Part shown: positions 23,780-32,751 of the stretch, piece by piece
How positions within the stretch are numbered: the stretch's first letter is position 1
Layout: the number at the start of each line of letters is the position of its first letter
DNA from: Ochrobactrum chromiisoli
GTDB lineage: Bacteria > Pseudomonadota > Alphaproteobacteria > Rhizobiales > Rhizobiaceae
Assembly: GCF_026241335.1 (NCBI RefSeq)
Contig: NZ_JAPHAV010000002.1
Span: 124,001 to 188,000 of the forward strand
Direction of reading: 5' to 3'
DNA: 64,000 bases
The notes under the pieces: model-generated
The model's input: the letters and a program-made list of their open reading frames with translations, nothing else
Databases searched by the model: none
What the model was told of the DNA's origin: nothing
Translations under genes and position numbers: made by a program

Positions 23780-25537
23780 CTATTCGGCCTTCTTCACGTT
23801 CCAGAAAACCTGCACCGGCGACATGACCATGTCTTCGAGAGCCTTGCTGCGTGCATGTGGCGAATAGAACTGGCCCAGCGGCAGGTAGCTCACAGTATCC
23901 ATCGCATGGACCTGAATTTTCTTCGCAACTGCTTTGCGTTCCTCAGGTGTCGTCGCGTCAATGAATTCCTGACGCATGACTTCGATTTCATCGTCTTTCG
24001 GCCAGCCGAACCACGCCTGATCGCCGCGGCCATTGAGCATCGGGCTGATGAGCGGATTATCAACTTCCGGCACGATCCAGTTTGTGAAGAACAGGTTCCA
24101 GCCGCCTTCGCTTGGCTTGCCCTTATTGGCACGGCGCGTGACGACGCTTTGCCAATCCATTGGCTGCATATCCACAGTGAAGCCTGCTGCTCGCAGAGCC
24201 TGTGCAGCCACGATAGGCTGGGAGGCAATGACACGAACGTCGGTCGGCTGAAGAATGACGACAGGTGTGCCGTCATAGCCTGCTTCTGCAAGAAGCTTTT
24301 TTGCGCCTTCAATATCACCACCGTTCACAAGCGTCTCACCGCCCGTTTCATCACCCAGTGGTGTTCCGCAGCCGAAGATCGCGCCGCAGACTTTGTAATA
24401 TTCCGGGTTGCCGACGATGTTGGCCAGAAAGTCTTTCTGGCTCAGTGCCTTAAGAGCCGCCTGACGGACTTTTTTGTTATCAAAAGGTGGGTATTTGAAG
24501 TTCATGCGGCCAATGGCCTGATAACCCAGATCATCGCGCAGTTCGATTGCAATATCGTCACTGGTCTCAAGGATCGGAAGCAGATCGACAGGGACCTGAT
24601 CAATGAAATCGACTTCGCCAGACATGATCGCGTTAACGGCGGTCTGGGAGTCTGCCATCGTGACCCATTTGACTTTCTCGACATTGACTTTTTTGCCACC
24701 GGCCATCCAGCTTGGTGGCTCATCGCGCGGTACATAATCCTCAAACTTGACATAGCTCGCACTTACGCCCGGCTGAAATTCTTCAGCCACAAATTTGAAT
24801 GGACCCGATCCGATATGCTCGGTGATTGCGGTATCTGCCGGTGTTGCCGCGATGCGCGCAGGCATGATGAAGGGCGGAAGTGCAGACTGCTTGGCGATGG
24901 TATCAAGAAGCGGCGCGAAGGGCTCGCTCAATGTCCAGACAATGGTTTTGTCGTCTTTTGGTTCAAGACTTTCCGTCAGCTTGAAGATCGTTTGCCCACC
25001 GGAATCACGCTGGCCCCAGCGTTTGAGCGATGCAACGGCATCGGCGGCAGTGACAGGCGCGCCGTCATGGAACTTCAATCCGTCGCGCAGTGTAAATGTG
25101 TAGGTCTTTTTATCATCGGAAACGGTCCAGCTTGCCATTTGTGGCTGTGGCTGAAACTTGTCATCAACGGCCACAAGCACGTCATAAATCATATAAGCAT
25201 GATTGCGTGTGATATGCGCGGTTGTGATGACCGGATCAAGAACCCGCAGCCCCTCCATGACTGCTGTGATTGTCTGCGCCTGTGCTGGCAAGGAAAATGC
25301 AGCAGAGCTGGCGAGCAGTACGGCTGCCATTCCTGCGAGAGCAGATCTGAACCTGTTTAAGCTGCGCTTTGGCTGCGCTTTCGCTTTCCATGAAGGCTGA
25401 GAGTTCTTTTCATAAAACATTGTTTTTCCCATTTGCAGATGATGTTCCGTTGTTTTTTCTGACAGCGTTAAGGCTGCCTGGTGGCTTTGACATCCAACCT
25501 TTTTGCTCGCGTCGAAATTCAGATGTGTTTCGCGCAT
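23780..25537 (-). CDS. Peptide ABC transporter binding protein (SBP family 5)
   Basis: The mature part is a DppA-type peptide receptor, with EGLRVLDPVITTAHITRNHA, KKTYTFTLRDGLKFHDGAPV and HIGSGPFKFV. The start is uncertain. GGAGGAGG stands before the ATG at 25537 and is very strong, but that start puts about 60 polar residues in front of the hydrophobic signal segment (LAGMAAVLLASSAAFSLPAQA). An ATG at 25420 gives a more usual length but has only GGGAAA upstream. From 25537 the product has 585 residues. It is the first gene of the IclR-divergent operon that ends with the amidase. Confidence 0.88.
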   Translation of the reverse strand: MRETHLNFDASKKVGCQSHQAALTLSEKTTEHHLQMGKTMFYEKNSQPSWKAKAQPKRSLNRFRSALAGMAAVLLASSAAFSLPAQAQTITAVMEGLRVLDPVITTAHITRNHAYMIYDVLVAVDDKFQPQPQMASWTVSDDKKTYTFTLRDGLKFHDGAPVTAADAVASLKRWGQRDSGGQTIFKLTESLEPKDDKTIVWTLSEPFAPLLDTIAKQSALPPFIMPARIAATPADTAITEHIGSGPFKFVAEEFQPGVSASYVKFEDYVPRDEPPSWMAGGKKVNVEKVKWVTMADSQTAVNAIMSGEVDFIDQVPVDLLPILETSDDIAIELRDDLGYQAIGRMNFKYPPFDNKKVRQAALKALSQKDFLANIVGNPEYYKVCGAIFGCGTPLGDETGGETLVNGGDIEGAKKLLAEAGYDGTPVVILQPTDVRVIASQPIVAAQALRAAGFTVDMQPMDWQSVVTRRANKGKPSEGGWNLFFTNWIVPEVDNPLISPMLNGRGDQAWFGWPKDDEIEVMRQEFIDATTPEERKAVAKKIQVHAMDTVSYLPLGQFYSPHARSKALEDMVMSPVQVFWNVKKAE

Positions 25538-25586
25538 TTTTTCCTCCTCCAATCCACCCGTCAGTCACTCCTCATGATTGACATAA

Positions 25587-25627
25587 GTATCGTTAGGCGA
25601 TACGGTAGTATTGCTATTGACGATAGC
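25587..25627. promoter_or_regulatory. Two inverted repeats between the peptide operon and iclR-type gene
   Basis: GTATCG-N5-CGATAC (25587-25603) and GCTAT-N5-ATAGC (25613-25627) lie in the 132-base divergent region. Both have short arms around five bases, and their centres are 25 bases apart. They are good candidates for binding of the divergently encoded IclR-type protein to control both directions. Confidence 0.5.
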
Positions 25628-25669
25628 TGGCATTTTGATAGGGTGTCAAGGGGATTTGAAGGAGGGGCT

Positions 25670-26479
25670 ATGCGCGATGTTGAAAGAGTGGAATACGGAG
25701 TGCGTCCGGTTCCGGAAACAGAGGCGGAGGATCCGCTGTTCGTAAACGCCATAGCGCGGGCCATGCAGGTGCTTTCTGCTTTTCACGGAACCAGCAAACC
25801 GCTCACCCTCAACGAGATCGCAAAAATATGCGGAATGGGCAAAAGTGCCGTTCAGCGCATCGTTCATACCTTGCGCCAGCAGGGCTATATCGAACGCGAT
25901 CCGAATGATCGGGGGTATGTACCCGGTATTCGTATTCTCGATCACACACTGGATTATTTGCGGCTTAATTCTGTGATCGTTCGCGCGCTGCCATCGCTGC
26001 TTGAGTTGCGGCGTGATGCGAGTGAGCGCGTCGATTTGAGCGTGCGCGACAATCTCAGACTGGTCTATGCTCTTCGCTTGCAAAGTAAACGCGAGGCTTT
26101 CTTCGCAACCCTTATCGGTAACAGTGTGCCTCTTTATTGCACGTCAGGCGGACGGGCGGTCATGGCGCAGTTGAGCGACGACGAGGTGAATGAAATCATC
26201 GAGCGGTCCAATCGACGAAAGTTTACGCCGCGCACGATCACCGATCCTCAGGCTATCTGGGAGAAGGTGCTGGAAGCGCGCGAGAATGGTTATGCGCTTG
26301 CATCGGAAGAGGTTTTGCAGGGCGAAATCGCGATTGGAGCGGCCATTCGTGGTCCTGATGGGCGTCCCGTTGCAGCGCTGCATGTGGGCGGTTCACTGAG
26401 CGAATGGAACAAAGAAACATTCTCCAGCCATTTCGCGCCATTGGTTATGGCGGCGGCGGGAACAATTAACCGGCTTTGA
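25670..26479 (+). CDS. IclR family transcriptional regulator
   Basis: The 269-residue protein has the IclR layout: a winged helix-turn-helix (about 18-80, with LTLNEIAKICGMGKSAVQRI and the wing YIERDPNDRGYVPG) and an effector domain (about 95-265, with YCTSGGRAVMAQLS and GEIAIGAAIRGPDGRPVAAL). The ATG at 25670 follows GGAGGGG, making it the clear start; the upstream open frame runs through the operator region. It is divergent from the peptide-importer operon and most likely controls it in response to a small carboxylate or aromatic ligand. Confidence 0.92.
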   Translation: MRDVERVEYGVRPVPETEAEDPLFVNAIARAMQVLSAFHGTSKPLTLNEIAKICGMGKSAVQRIVHTLRQQGYIERDPNDRGYVPGIRILDHTLDYLRLNSVIVRALPSLLELRRDASERVDLSVRDNLRLVYALRLQSKREAFFATLIGNSVPLYCTSGGRAVMAQLSDDEVNEIIERSNRRKFTPRTITDPQAIWEKVLEARENGYALASEEVLQGEIAIGAAIRGPDGRPVAALHVGGSLSEWNKETFSSHFAPLVMAAAGTINRL

Positions 26480-26485
26480 CTGGGG

Positions 26486-27814
26486 TTAACCCCAGTTTTC
26501 GATGCGTAGTTTCGATCCATCGGAGAAGCGCGAAATATGGAACGGGGATGGATCAACGACTGGCGTTTCGCCGGTCACTATATCGGCCACCAGTCGCCCT
26601 GCTCCGGGGCCAATGCCAAAGCCATGCCCGGAGAAACCCGTTGCTACAATAAGACCATCAATGCCGGGCAAGGGCGAGATGACCGGAATAACATCTGGCA
26701 TTGTGTCGATCAGTCCTGCCCATTCCTGTGCGATTTGAGCGGAAGCGAAAGACGGAATTGCTTGCTTGAGTTTGGTCAGCACTTGCGCATTGGCAGCGCG
26801 ATGCGGCTCTGGATCAAGGATACGAATTTTTTCAAAGATGGAAGTTTGATCAGCCGGGCGAAGTTTCCATTGAAAAGCCTCTTCAAAGAACCGTTCGCCG
26901 AAACGAAAGCGCAATGAGCGCCATTCGGTTGAGAGTGACGGGATGAAATCCCGGAAGAAGCGGAAACTGTCGGGCACGATGTCGGCTATCGAGCCGCCAA
27001 GACTGGCAATCGTATAGCCGCCATCAAGGCGTTTGCGCAGCGCAAAGTCGGAAAACGCGATCGCCGGATCGATACCCGCATCAATGGGCGCAGTTCGGAA
27101 TACGGATGAACGGACTTTCAACTGCGGAAGATGCGCATCAAAGCCTGACAAGATCAGTCGCGACCATGCGCCGCCGGCTACGACAATCGCTTCACAAGCA
27201 ACGCGGCCTTTCTCGGTTAAAACCGCTGAAACCCGGCCATTGGTGGTTTCGATGCCGCGAACAGCACAGTTCTGCATAATAACAGCGCCCAGTTCCTGCG
27301 CTTTTGCGGCAAGCGCTGGAACCGCTTTTTGTGGTTCGGCGCGCCCATCAAGTGGCGTAATCATGCCGCCTTTGAGCGAACGCTTGAGCCCCGGTACAAT
27401 GTCCGTTGCCTGCTTGCTGCTGAGAAGTTGTGTCTCAATACCATGTTCGCGCGCAATCCTGATCCACTGATCATAGCGCTCAACGTCCTCTTCTTTTTCG
27501 GCAGTATAAACAATGCCTGTCACGCGAAAGCCTGTTTCGCGCCCGGTATGTTCATTCATTGTTTCCCAAAGGCGCATGCTCTCGACGATCAGCGGCAGTT
27601 CGCGGCTGTCGCGACCTGTGCGGCGGCACCAGCCCCAATTGCGGCTTGATTGCTCACCCGCAATCTCGCCCTTTTCGAACAATGCGACAGGAATGCCGCG
27701 TTCTGCCAGAAAAAGCGCGGTTGAAACCCCTATCACGCCTGCACCGATGACGGCGACCTTCGTTTCCAAGGGCAAACGTTCAGCGGTTGTCACTTTGTCG
27801 GTGATTGGCCCCAT
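26486..27814 (-). CDS. DadA-like FAD-dependent amino-acid oxidoreductase
   Basis: The 442-residue flavoprotein begins with the FAD-binding beta-alpha-beta KVAVIGAGVIGVSTALFLAE (residues about 19-38). It continues with QSSRNWGWCRRTGRD, where flavin contact is expected, and ends with a second FAD segment LIVATGFSGHGFGIGPGAGRL. This is the D-amino-acid dehydrogenase/glycine oxidase group. D-hydroxyproline or D-proline would fit the HypD-like pathway at 11300-17025, but no proline epimerase gene is present here. Convergent with the IclR-type gene, six bases apart. The start is set by AGGAGA before 27814. Confidence 0.82.
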   Translation of the reverse strand: MGPITDKVTTAERLPLETKVAVIGAGVIGVSTALFLAERGIPVALFEKGEIAGEQSSRNWGWCRRTGRDSRELPLIVESMRLWETMNEHTGRETGFRVTGIVYTAEKEEDVERYDQWIRIAREHGIETQLLSSKQATDIVPGLKRSLKGGMITPLDGRAEPQKAVPALAAKAQELGAVIMQNCAVRGIETTNGRVSAVLTEKGRVACEAIVVAGGAWSRLILSGFDAHLPQLKVRSSVFRTAPIDAGIDPAIAFSDFALRKRLDGGYTIASLGGSIADIVPDSFRFFRDFIPSLSTEWRSLRFRFGERFFEEAFQWKLRPADQTSIFEKIRILDPEPHRAANAQVLTKLKQAIPSFASAQIAQEWAGLIDTMPDVIPVISPLPGIDGLIVATGFSGHGFGIGPGAGRLVADIVTGETPVVDPSPFHISRFSDGSKLRIENWG

Positions 27815-28014
27815 GGTGCGTCTCCTGTCATGCAAATATGTTGGGTGCAGCATTGCGTGATTTGCGAGCTTATTCAACTGGATAAGGAGGCAAATTATTC
27901 TCATCGTCAGTGTATTCTGGCAAATGCCTGACGTAATTTCTCTTGTTTTATTGGCAAAGACGTTCAACTCGTTTTATATGCGCTTTGATGAAAACAGGAC
28001 TCTCGGCCTCTTCT

Positions 28015-29100
28015 ATGGATGCACGCACGCAACAAGACATGAAGCTACAGTACGAAACGGCCCCGGCACTGACACTTTCAGGCATTGGGCGTCAGTTCGG
28101 AACGGTGCGTGCGCTGGATCATATTTCGCTCGATGTGCAGCCGGGAGAGATTATCTGTCTGGTGGGGCATTCCGGTTGTGGAAAGACTTCGCTGTTGCGG
28201 ATTATCGCCGGTATCGACGCGCCCGACGAAGGCCAATTGATCATGGGTGGGCGCACTTTGGTTGGTCCTTCGGTTTTTGTTGAACCGGAAAAGCGCAATA
28301 TCGGGGTGGTCTTTCAGGACTATGCCTTGTTTCCGCATCTGACAGTGCGGGAAAATGTAATGTTTGGCTTGCGAAAGCTGCATAAGGACAAGGCGCTGGC
28401 GCGGGTCAATGAACTGTTGGATCTTGTCGGTCTTTCAGCCATGGCCGAGCGCTATCCCCACATGTTGTCAGGCGGCGAGCAGCAGCGTGTGGCCCTTATC
28501 AGGGCGTTGGCGCCCAAGCCCGATCTGCTGTTGATGGATGAACCTTTTTCCAATCTTGATCGTGGTTTGCGCGCGCGGGTTCGCAGAGAAACCATGGCGC
28601 TTCTGCGCGCGCTTGGCACACCGGTTATCATCGTCACACATGAGGCCGAAGAAGCGCTTTCCACAGGTGACCGGGTTGTTTTGATGCGCTCTGGCGAGAT
28701 TGTGCAGCAAGGTCCGGCCCGGGATCTGCATGATCATCCGAGCAGCCGTTATGCTGCGGATTTTTTCTGTGATTTCAATGCGCTTGAGGGCGTGGTTCGC
28801 GGTAACGTTATCGAAACGGCAATCGGCGAGGTTAATCTGCCAAAGGATCGTTTGTTAACGGGGAATGTGCTGGTTTATGTCAGGCCACGTGACATCGCGA
28901 TTATTTCCGATGATGCGCCCGATAGATTGCGCGGTTATATCGAAACTCGCACCTATCTGGGTGAGACGGAAGAACTGCTGATCAATCTCGTTGATCGTAA
29001 AGAACGGGTGCGTGTGCGTAACCAACATCATCTGCCTGAGAGCACAACGTCTGTCCGTGTGCGTGTCGATTGGGACAAAGCACTGGTATTTGCAAAATAA
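28015..29100 (+). CDS. Ferric-iron-type ABC transporter ATPase (FbpC-like)
   Basis: The ATPase of the 28015-31982 importer has Walker A GHSGCGKTS, signature LSGGEQQRVALIRALA, Walker B LLLMDEPFSNLDRGL and switch VTHE, then a C-terminal regulatory domain (about residues 240-361). The Walker A has His in place of the usual Pro after Gly, and the switch ends in Glu rather than Asp. The start is unclear: in-frame ATGs at 27988, 28015 and 28039 all lack good ribosome sites; family alignment starts near 28048, so any is possible. The binding-protein gene follows after 113 bases. Confidence 0.85.
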   Translation: MDARTQQDMKLQYETAPALTLSGIGRQFGTVRALDHISLDVQPGEIICLVGHSGCGKTSLLRIIAGIDAPDEGQLIMGGRTLVGPSVFVEPEKRNIGVVFQDYALFPHLTVRENVMFGLRKLHKDKALARVNELLDLVGLSAMAERYPHMLSGGEQQRVALIRALAPKPDLLLMDEPFSNLDRGLRARVRRETMALLRALGTPVIIVTHEAEEALSTGDRVVLMRSGEIVQQGPARDLHDHPSSRYAADFFCDFNALEGVVRGNVIETAIGEVNLPKDRLLTGNVLVYVRPRDIAIISDDAPDRLRGYIETRTYLGETEELLINLVDRKERVRVRNQHHLPESTTSVRVRVDWDKALVFAK

Positions 29101-29115
29101 TGAGTGAATTTATCA
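29101..29115. promoter_or_regulatory. TGA-N9-TCA box before the ferric-iron binding-protein gene
   Basis: TGA-GTGAATTTA-TCA begins directly after the ATPase stop codon and lies 98 bases before the binding-protein start. It matches the RirA-box core, in front of a gene whose product has the iron-binding tyrosine pair. Confidence 0.45.
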
Positions 29116-29213
29116 TATTTATTGCCCCGCAAGATTGACCCTGCAAAATGCAGCCAATATATTCCGATTGCATCACATATAGTTCCAAATGAACATATTT
29201 TATCGGAGGTAAT

Positions 29214-30230
29214 ATGCCCAAGATCGCGCGTGCTGGACTGGCTCTTATGGCTGCGACGTTTCTCTCAGGTGCTGCAAATGCAAATGAGGTGAATATCTAT
29301 ACAACGCGTGAACCAGGCCTGATTCAGCCCTTGCTTGATGCCTATAAGGAAAAGACGGGAACAACCGTCAATACCGTGTTCCTTAAAGATGGTCTTGCAG
29401 AACGTGTTGCTTCGGAAGGTGATAAATCCCCAGCCGATATTCTTATGACGGTGGACGCAGGCAATCTTGTCGATCTCGTTGACAAGGGATTGACGCAGGC
29501 AGTTGATTCCCAGACGCTGAAGGATGCTGTTCCTGAACAGCTTCGCGATGCGAACGGCAACTGGTACGGCCTGTCGATGCGCGCGCGTGTGGTCTATGCG
29601 GACAAGGATCTCGAACTGGACCAGATTAACTATGAAGACCTGGCCGATCCGAAATGGAAAGGCAAGATCTGCATCCGTGCCGGTCAGCACCCTTATAATA
29701 CGGCGCTGATTGCGGATTATATTGCGCATCATGGCGCAGAAAAGACCGAAGAGTGGCTGACAGGTCTCAAGGCCAATCTGGCGCGCAAGGCTGCCGGTGG
29801 TGACCGTGACGGCGCCAAGGATATTGCTGGCGGAATTTGTGACATTGCGGTTGCGAATTCCTACTATGTCGGACTGATGCGGTCAGGCAAGGGTGGCGAT
29901 GAGCAGAAGACATGGGCCGATAGCATTAAGGTCGTTCTCCCAACGTTCAAGGATGGCGGAACACAGGTCAATATCAGCGGTGCAGCCGTTGCCAAAAACG
30001 CTCCAAACAAGGAAGAAGCCGTCAAGCTTCTTGAATACCTCGTTTCGGACGAAGCTCAGCAGCTTTATGCAAAGGCCAATTACGAATATCCTGTGAAGCC
30101 GGGTGCTTCGGTCGATCCGATTGTCGAATCCTTCGGCGAGCTGAAGATCGATCAGGTTCCACTTTCGGAAATTGTTACCCACCGCAAGCAGGCCAGCGAA
30201 CTGGTCGACAAAGTTGGTTTTGACAATTAA
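29214..30230 (+). CDS. Ferric-iron periplasmic binding protein (FbpA/FutA-like)
   Basis: The 338-residue protein has a signal peptide (1-23, cleaved near ANANEV), then VNIYTTREPGLIQPLLDAY and ADILMTVDAGNLVDLVDKG, typical of FutA1/IdiA/FbpA proteins. The adjacent tyrosines in ANSYYVGLM (about residues 223-224) are the ferric-ion ligands of this family, and a further Tyr in VNIYTT (about 28) also fits. CGGAGG just before the ATG gives a strong start. It hands ferric iron to the permease at 30300. The call is stronger than for the 6450 protein because the metal ligands can be seen. Confidence 0.9.
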   Translation: MPKIARAGLALMAATFLSGAANANEVNIYTTREPGLIQPLLDAYKEKTGTTVNTVFLKDGLAERVASEGDKSPADILMTVDAGNLVDLVDKGLTQAVDSQTLKDAVPEQLRDANGNWYGLSMRARVVYADKDLELDQINYEDLADPKWKGKICIRAGQHPYNTALIADYIAHHGAEKTEEWLTGLKANLARKAAGGDRDGAKDIAGGICDIAVANSYYVGLMRSGKGGDEQKTWADSIKVVLPTFKDGGTQVNISGAAVAKNAPNKEEAVKLLEYLVSDEAQQLYAKANYEYPVKPGASVDPIVESFGELKIDQVPLSEIVTHRKQASELVDKVGFDN

Positions 30231-30251
30231 AAGTCGATTACTGTTGTAAAC

Positions 30252-30285
30252 ACGACGCCGGTGCACATCCTTGCGCCGGCGTTGT
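30252..30285 (+). terminator. Intercistronic hairpin between ferric-binding protein and permease
   Basis: ACGACGCCGGTGC pairs with GCGCCGGCGTTGT over thirteen positions with G-T wobbles, loop ACATCCTT, followed by AATAT. It starts 22 bases after the stop and ends 15 bases before the permease start. Confidence 0.75.
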
Positions 30286-30299
30286 AATATGAGGAAAGC

Positions 30300-31982
30300 A
30301 TGCCGCAAACAGCGCAAGCCGCATCGTCATCCCTGCCTTATCGGACCCGCTCCGGGCGCTGTTGGCTGTGGCTTTCCGGTCTGATTGCGCTGCTTGTTTG
30401 TCTGCCGGTGCTAGCGCTTATAACGGAAGCGTTCAGAGGTTCTTCCGGTTTGTGGGGCCATCTTTTCTCGACGATTTTTGCCTCTGCTTTCAAAGACACA
30501 GTTATTCTGCTGGTGGGGGTCGGGCTTATCACGGCGTTGGTTGGCACATCCACGGCATGGCTTGTGACGGCTTATGATTTTCGCGGACGTGGCATGCTGG
30601 AATGGGCGCTTTTGCTGCCGCTTGCAGTGCCGACTTATATCGTCGCCTATGCCTATCTCGATATTCTGCATCCCATTGGCCCCGTGCAAAGTGCAATCCG
30701 CTTTGTGCTGGGTTTTGATACGCCGCGCCAGTTTCGTCTGCCTGATATAAGATCAATGACCGGTTGCATCATTCTGCTGGGCTTTGTTCTTTACCCTTAT
30801 GTTTATATCCCGACCCGCGCGATGTTTCTCACGCAGTCGGCAAGTTTGATCGAGGCTGCTCGCACCTTGGGCGTGAGCCGGAGAGGAATTTTCTGGCACG
30901 TGGCGCTGCCGCTCGCGCGCCCTGCGGTTGCAGTGGGGGTAAGTCTTGCCCTGATGGAAACACTCAACGACGTTGGTGCTGCCGAGTTTCTTGGCGTGCG
31001 TACACTGACAGTTTCGATCTATACGACCTGGGTGACGCGCTTTGATCTGCCGGGTGCGGCACAACTTGCGCTGGCGCTTTTGCTGTTGGTTGTTGCCCTT
31101 GTATCTGTTGAGCGCTGGGCGCGCCGCAAGCAGCGCTTTTCATCCAATATTCGCCATTCGCGCGGGTTTGAACCACTCAAAGTAACCCCACTCAGAGGTC
31201 TATGGCTGGCGGTGCTTTGTGCTCTGCCGATCATCATCGGCTTCATCATGCCTGCGACCTATCTGGTCATCGAAGCAATTAAACGTATGCGCTTTGCAGG
31301 CATCTCACCGCGCCTTGCGGGAGAAGCCTTTAACACGGTCATGCTCGCGTCTACCGCAACCATTCTGGTGCTGTTATTGGGTGTGATGGTCGCTTATGCA
31401 ATGCGGCTCTTTCCCGGTGCTGCATCGCGCTGGTTTTATCGTTTTTCCACAATGGGCTATGCGGCCCCCGGAACGGTGATCGCAATCGGCATTATGATTG
31501 TTTCGGGCGCAGTTGATCGGTTGTTTGATCAGGTCTTTGGTTATCTGTTCGGACTATCAACCGGACTGCTGCTCATTGGCTCAGGTGCTGCAATTGTCTA
31601 TGCCTATGTTGCGCGGTTTCTGGCGATTTCTGCGGGTGGCATCGATGCGGGACTCGAGCGCATTCCACAATCACTTGATCAGGCGTCGCGTAGTCTGGGG
31701 CGCGGTGTGACGGCCACATTCTATCATGTGCATCTACCGCTTTCCAAGACTGCAATCGTGGCGGCGGGATTGCTGGTCTTTGTGGATTGTGTGAAGGAGC
31801 TGCCTGCAACCCTTCTGTTGCGTCCGCTTAACATTGAGACATTTGCCACGCATCTTTATGGCGAGGCCGCGCGCGGCACTTATGAAGAAGCTTCTGTTGC
31901 GGCGCTGGCAATTGTTGTGGTCGGCATCCTTCCGGTTATTTTGTTGGCTCGTGTCGGTCGCCGACTGGGGCGCGCTCATTGA
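30300..31982 (+). CDS. Ferric-iron ABC transporter fused permease (FbpB-like)
   Basis: The 560-residue permease is an internal duplication with about twelve membrane segments. The two ATPase-contact loops are EAARTLGVSRRGIFWHVALP (about residues 188-207) and QASRSLGRGVTATFYHVHLP (about 461-480). AGGAAA precedes the ATG. The N-terminal 20 residues are polar and cytoplasmic. It is the last gene of the iron operon; the following 334 bases hold only a doubtful minus-strand frame. Confidence 0.9.
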   Translation: MPQTAQAASSSLPYRTRSGRCWLWLSGLIALLVCLPVLALITEAFRGSSGLWGHLFSTIFASAFKDTVILLVGVGLITALVGTSTAWLVTAYDFRGRGMLEWALLLPLAVPTYIVAYAYLDILHPIGPVQSAIRFVLGFDTPRQFRLPDIRSMTGCIILLGFVLYPYVYIPTRAMFLTQSASLIEAARTLGVSRRGIFWHVALPLARPAVAVGVSLALMETLNDVGAAEFLGVRTLTVSIYTTWVTRFDLPGAAQLALALLLLVVALVSVERWARRKQRFSSNIRHSRGFEPLKVTPLRGLWLAVLCALPIIIGFIMPATYLVIEAIKRMRFAGISPRLAGEAFNTVMLASTATILVLLLGVMVAYAMRLFPGAASRWFYRFSTMGYAAPGTVIAIGIMIVSGAVDRLFDQVFGYLFGLSTGLLLIGSGAAIVYAYVARFLAISAGGIDAGLERIPQSLDQASRSLGRGVTATFYHVHLPLSKTAIVAAGLLVFVDCVKELPATLLLRPLNIETFATHLYGEAARGTYEEASVAALAIVVVGILPVILLARVGRRLGRAH

Positions 31983-32049
31983 TAGCTGTGGAAGCTCTGC
32001 AATATCAAATTGTTACAATATTGTTATGTGCCGTGGCTTTAACAGCGCG

Positions 32050-32283
32050 TTACATGCCCTTTTCCAAAGTCTTGAAGCTTAAAAACCCAGGACTATCAAA
32101 GGTTTTGAAGGGGAACGACATCATCTTCAAGTCAGATAGATCAATGATTTCAACACGATATTTCGCGTGATCGCAATAATATGTGACTGTATTAAAGCGC
32201 GGTTTCCATGCTTCTACCACTTTGACGCCACAAAGCGAAAGCTGAATGGCCACATGGAAACAACGCCGGGGATTTGCAGGCAA
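32050..32283 (-). CDS. Hypothetical small protein
   Basis: An open frame of 77 codons lies in the gap after the iron permease. Its residues look protein-like (CGVKVVEAWKPRFNTVTYYC, then KYRVEIIDLSDLK), but I recognise no family, signal or membrane segment. A GTG inside it (the codon before AIQLSL) may be the true start. It is divergent from the small membrane protein at 32317, 33 bases apart. Confidence 0.4.
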   Translation of the reverse strand: MPANPRRCFHVAIQLSLCGVKVVEAWKPRFNTVTYYCDHAKYRVEIIDLSDLKMMSFPFKTFDSPGFLSFKTLEKGM

Positions 32284-32316
32284 TAGCCATTCGGGCTGGT
32301 CTTATAAAATCCCGGC

Positions 32317-32682
32317 ATGACTTGGATGATGAAAACAATGCTGGATACGCAACACTGGCTCCCGGTCGAGTTGCTCAATATTGGTTTGGCTGCCGCCGTT
32401 TTCTTCGCTTGCCTTGTTCACTCTTTGTGGAAGGCGGTCTTTGATGAACTCAACCCCGTTTTCTGGCGTCGCACCGCTGCGGTTCTCTGGGCGGGTGTCG
32501 TTATCGTTGCTTTGAGCAGCGGAATTGAAAGTTTCAACTGGCCACAGGTCATTGGCTGGATGATGGTGGCGGGCGGCGTTGCTGCGACGACCATTCGCAC
32601 CGGCATGAGCTATTATCGCCAGTATTCGGCGCATAATGGTCGCCGTACAAAACTCACACATTCTCACACGTCTGGACGGTGA
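32317..32682 (+). CDS. Hypothetical small membrane protein
   Basis: The 121-residue product has three likely membrane helices (about residues 17-37, 51-69 and 75-92) and a basic, polar C-terminal tail ending in HTSGR. No family is recognised. ATGs at 32317, 32329 and 32338 are all possible and none has a clear ribosome site. It converges with the DUF442 gene, 69 bases apart. Confidence 0.55.
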   Translation: MTWMMKTMLDTQHWLPVELLNIGLAAAVFFACLVHSLWKAVFDELNPVFWRRTAAVLWAGVVIVALSSGIESFNWPQVIGWMMVAGGVAATTIRTGMSYYRQYSAHNGRRTKLTHSHTSGR

Positions 32683-32751
32683 TAGCCATGTTTGCAAAGA
32701 CTGTTCAAATGCCTTTGCGCCAGCACCGTCCGCGTAGTCTGCGTTCGTTCT

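Noticed and set aside
23855-25360. 501-codon open frame on the plus strand
   Set aside because: It mirrors the peptide-receptor gene, has no ribosome site, and is rich in Cys, His and Arg as expected for antisense of a codon-biased gene.
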